From CAZABC01 sp964483405 (GTDB lineage Bacteria; Chloroflexota; Limnocylindria; Limnocylindrales; CSP1-4), in contig CAZABC010000010.1 of NCBI GenBank assembly GCA_964483405.1, forward strand, positions 9,895 through 73,894: a DNA stretch of 64,000 nt, read 5' to 3'. The translations under genes were made by a program, and so were the position numbers. The notes under the pieces are model-generated. The model did no database searches, had not been told where the DNA came from, and saw only the letters and a list, made by a program, of their open reading frames with translations. Each line of letters starts with the position of its first letter. Position 1 is the first letter of the stretch. Shown here in pieces: positions 62,202 to 64,000 of this stretch.

Positions 62202-64000
62202 TCAGCCTCGCTGCTCGGCGAGGAGGCGCTCGGCTTCCCCCTCGATGTCGGAGATCTTGAACGGCTTGCCCCGGACGAGATGGAAGCCCTTCGCGTCGAT
62301 GAGGTAGCGGGCCCGCAGCATGAGCTGGAGCTGGCCGAGGTTGAGCTCCGGGACGAGCACGGTCCGGTACGACCGGAGGACGGCCTCGGTGTTCGCCGGG
62401 AACGGGTTGAGGTGCCGGAGGTGGGCATGGGCGACCGATCGCCCGGCGGCCCGGAGCCGCTCGACCGCGGAGCGGATGGCCCCGTACGTCGAGCCCCAGC
62501 CGACGATGAGGAGCTCGCCCTCGGCCGGGCCGTAGACCTCGAGATCGGCGATGTCGTCGGCGATCCGGGCGACCTTCTCCGCGCGCAGCAGCGTCATCCG
62601 GTGGTGGTTGTCCGGGTCGTAGCTGACGTTGCCGAGCCCGTCCGCCTTCTCGAGCCCGCCGATGCGGTGCTCGAGTCCGGGCGTGCCCGGGACGGCCCAC
62701 GGGCGGGCGAGCGTCTCGGGGTCGCGGGCGTACGGCAGGAAGGTCGCCTTGTCGGTGTGGTTCGGGACGCTGATGTCGGGCAGGTCGGTCACGGCGGGGA
62801 CCCGCCACGGCTCGGCGCCGTTGCCGAGGAACCCGTCGGTCAGGTAGATGACCGGGGTCATGTACTTGAGGGCGATCCGCGAGGCCTCGATCGCGAGGTC
62901 GAAGCACTCGCCGGGCGTCGCCGGGGCGAGGACCGGCAGCGGCGCCTCGCCGTTCCGGCCGTACATCGCCTGGAGGAGGTCCGCCTGCTCGGTCTTCGTC
63001 GGCAGGCCGGTCGATGGGCCGCCGCGCTGGACGTCGACGATGACGACCGGCAGCTCGGTCATCACCGCGAGGCCGACGGCCTCGGTCTTGAGGGCCAGCC
63101 CGGGTCCGGACGTGCCGGTCAGGGCGAGCGCCCCGCCGTAGGCGGCCCCGATCGTCGCGCCCATCGCGGCGATCTCGTCCTCGGCCTGGAACGTCTTGAC
63201 CCCGAACTGCTTGTAGCCCGAGAGGGCGTGGAGGATGTCCGAGGCCGGCGTGATCGGGTACGAGCCGTAGAACAGCTCGCGCTTCGCGGCGATCGACGCG
63301 GCGACGAAGCCGAGCGCCGTCGCCTCGTTGCCGGTCAGGTTCCGGTACGTGCCGGGGGCGAGCTTCGCCGGCCGGACCCGGTAGTGGGTCTGGAACATCT
63401 CGGTCGTCTCGCCGAACGCGTAGCCCGCCTGGAGCGCCCGGCGGTTCGCCTCGGCGACCTCGGGCTTCGCGGCGAACTTCTCGTCGATCCAGCGGAGCGA
63501 CGGCTCCATGCTCCGCTCGTACAGCCAGAACACGAGCCCGAGGGTGAAGAAGTTCTTCGTCAGGTCGACCTGTTTCGAGGTCAGTCCGAGGCCCTCGGCC
63601 GAGGCCGCGTTGAGGGTCGAGATCGGGACCTGGAAGACGCGGTACGCGGAGAGCGAGCCGTCGGTCAGCGGGTTGTCCGCGTAGGCCGCCTTGGCCAGGT
63701 TCTGCGGCGTGAAGGCGTCGCTGTTGACGATGATCACGGCGCCGGCGGGGAGCTCGGGCCGGACCGCCTTGAGCGCCGCCGGGTTCATCGCCACGAGGAC
63801 GTCCGGCGCGTCGCCCGGCGTGTGGATGTCCGTCGAGCTGAAGCTGATCTGGAAGCCCGAGACGCCCGGCAGCGAGCCGGCGGGGGCGCGGATCTCGGCC
63901 GGGTAGTCCGGGAACGTGCTGATGTCGTTGCCGAAGACGGCCGCCGTCCGGGTGAACTGGGTCCCGGTCAGCTGCATGCCGTCGCCGGAGTCGCCGGCGA
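62202..64000 (-). CDS. korA: 2-oxoacid:ferredoxin oxidoreductase alpha subunit (gamma-alpha fusion), 5' end outside window
   Basis: About 600 residues are visible. The frame is open to the window edge, and the residues before the first methionine (AGDSGDG) belong to the normal KorA N-terminal domain, so the true start lies beyond 64000. The gamma domain (FPDYPAEIRAPAGSLPGVSG) is followed by the alpha part with YGSYPITPASDILHALS, GTSGPGLALKTEAVGLAVMT and IVDVQRGGPSTGLPTKTEQ. The pair with korB is coupled by 2 nt. This is the form found in aerobic actinobacteria and Chloroflexota. Confidence 0.95.
   Translation of the reverse strand, partial: AGDSGDGMQLTGTQFTRTAAVFGNDISTFPDYPAEIRAPAGSLPGVSGFQISFSSTDIHTPGDAPDVLVAMNPAALKAVRPELPAGAVIIVNSDAFTPQNLAKAAYADNPLTDGSLSAYRVFQVPISTLNAASAEGLGLTSKQVDLTKNFFTLGLVFWLYERSMEPSLRWIDEKFAAKPEVAEANRRALQAGYAFGETTEMFQTHYRVRPAKLAPGTYRNLTGNEATALGFVAASIAAKRELFYGSYPITPASDILHALSGYKQFGVKTFQAEDEIAAMGATIGAAYGGALALTGTSGPGLALKTEAVGLAVMTELPVVIVDVQRGGPSTGLPTKTEQADLLQAMYGRNGEAPLPVLAPATPGECFDLAIEASRIALKYMTPVIYLTDGFLGNGAEPWRVPAVTDLPDISVPNHTDKATFLPYARDPETLARPWAVPGTPGLEHRIGGLEKADGLGNVSYDPDNHHRMTLLRAEKVARIADDIADLEVYGPAEGELLIVGWGSTYGAIRSAVERLRAAGRSVAHAHLRHLNPFPANTEAVLRSYRTVLVPELNLGQLQLMLRARYLIDAKGFHLVRGKPFKISDIEGEAERLLAEQRG

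Overview
The window is a high-G+C bacterial scaffold (about 70 % G+C or more by eye) with six runs of exactly 100 N, the usual mark of scaffolded metagenomic contigs. Genes are tightly packed, GTG starts are common, and many neighbours overlap by 4 nt (ATGA or GTGA). Gene content is that of a free-living, respiring, amino-acid-prototrophic bacterium: full branched-chain amino acid synthesis, KorAB-type 2-oxoacid:ferredoxin oxidoreductase, a MarP-like CvpA/serine protease, an MMPL transporter, and Pro-Thr stalk proteins anchored by one membrane helix. No outer-membrane or LPS genes are seen. A Chloroflexota (Limnocylindria-like) or less likely an actinobacterial source fits best; this is inference. 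No rRNA, tRNA, CRISPR array, transposase or phage gene was found.

Layout. 0.1-8.2 kb: aldehyde dehydrogenase, a surface SH3-like protein, MsrA, and a stalk protein coupled to a GGDEF/EAL c-di-GMP enzyme. 8.2-12.4 kb: two GC-repeat regions with gaps around a HerA-like ATPase, a DUF4332 protein and MscL. 12.4-22.7 kb (minus strand): one operon ilvB-ilvN-ilvC-leuA-leuB-cimA-(orphan LeuA regulatory domain)-pheA, preceded by a sigma70-like promoter, a Leu/Val-rich leader ORF and a terminator-like hairpin. 22.7-27.6 kb: MMPL transporter and, divergently, leuCD. 27.7-33.4 kb: lipoprotein, MarP-like protease, DUF885 hydrolase, a Tat/ABM read-through pair, and an XRE-nuclease protein. 33.6-38.7 kb: ilvD-GNAT-small membrane protein-M20 peptidase, then MarR. 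38.8-43 kb: fabD and two condensing enzymes around an XRE regulator. 43.2-50.9 kb: secreted protein, CopA with a C-terminal cupredoxin and a palindromic operator, Ogt, an MFS-cyclic-nucleotide-binding fusion, a small EDDVEGHKR-repeat protein and an MBL-fold hydrolase. 51-58.9 kb: subtilase-GAF-Crp operon, divergent class III cyclase/ATPase/TPR protein and secreted or Pro-rich proteins. 59-64 kb: korA-korB-CBS-M24, with korA running off the end.

The genes fit together in three ways. IlvBNCD, LeuABCD and CimA give valine, leucine and a threonine-independent isoleucine route; PheA is added to the same transcript. The cyclase, the Crp regulator and the cyclic-nucleotide domain on the MFS transporter could form a local cAMP circuit. 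Several genes carry a TANNNT box only 6-8 nt before the start codon, so leaderless transcription is probably common in this organism.

The gap at 20263-20362 looks artificial: its flanks are the same 55 bp, and merging them restores an in-frame ilvN. Positions downstream of it are therefore probably about 155 nt too large relative to the real chromosome.
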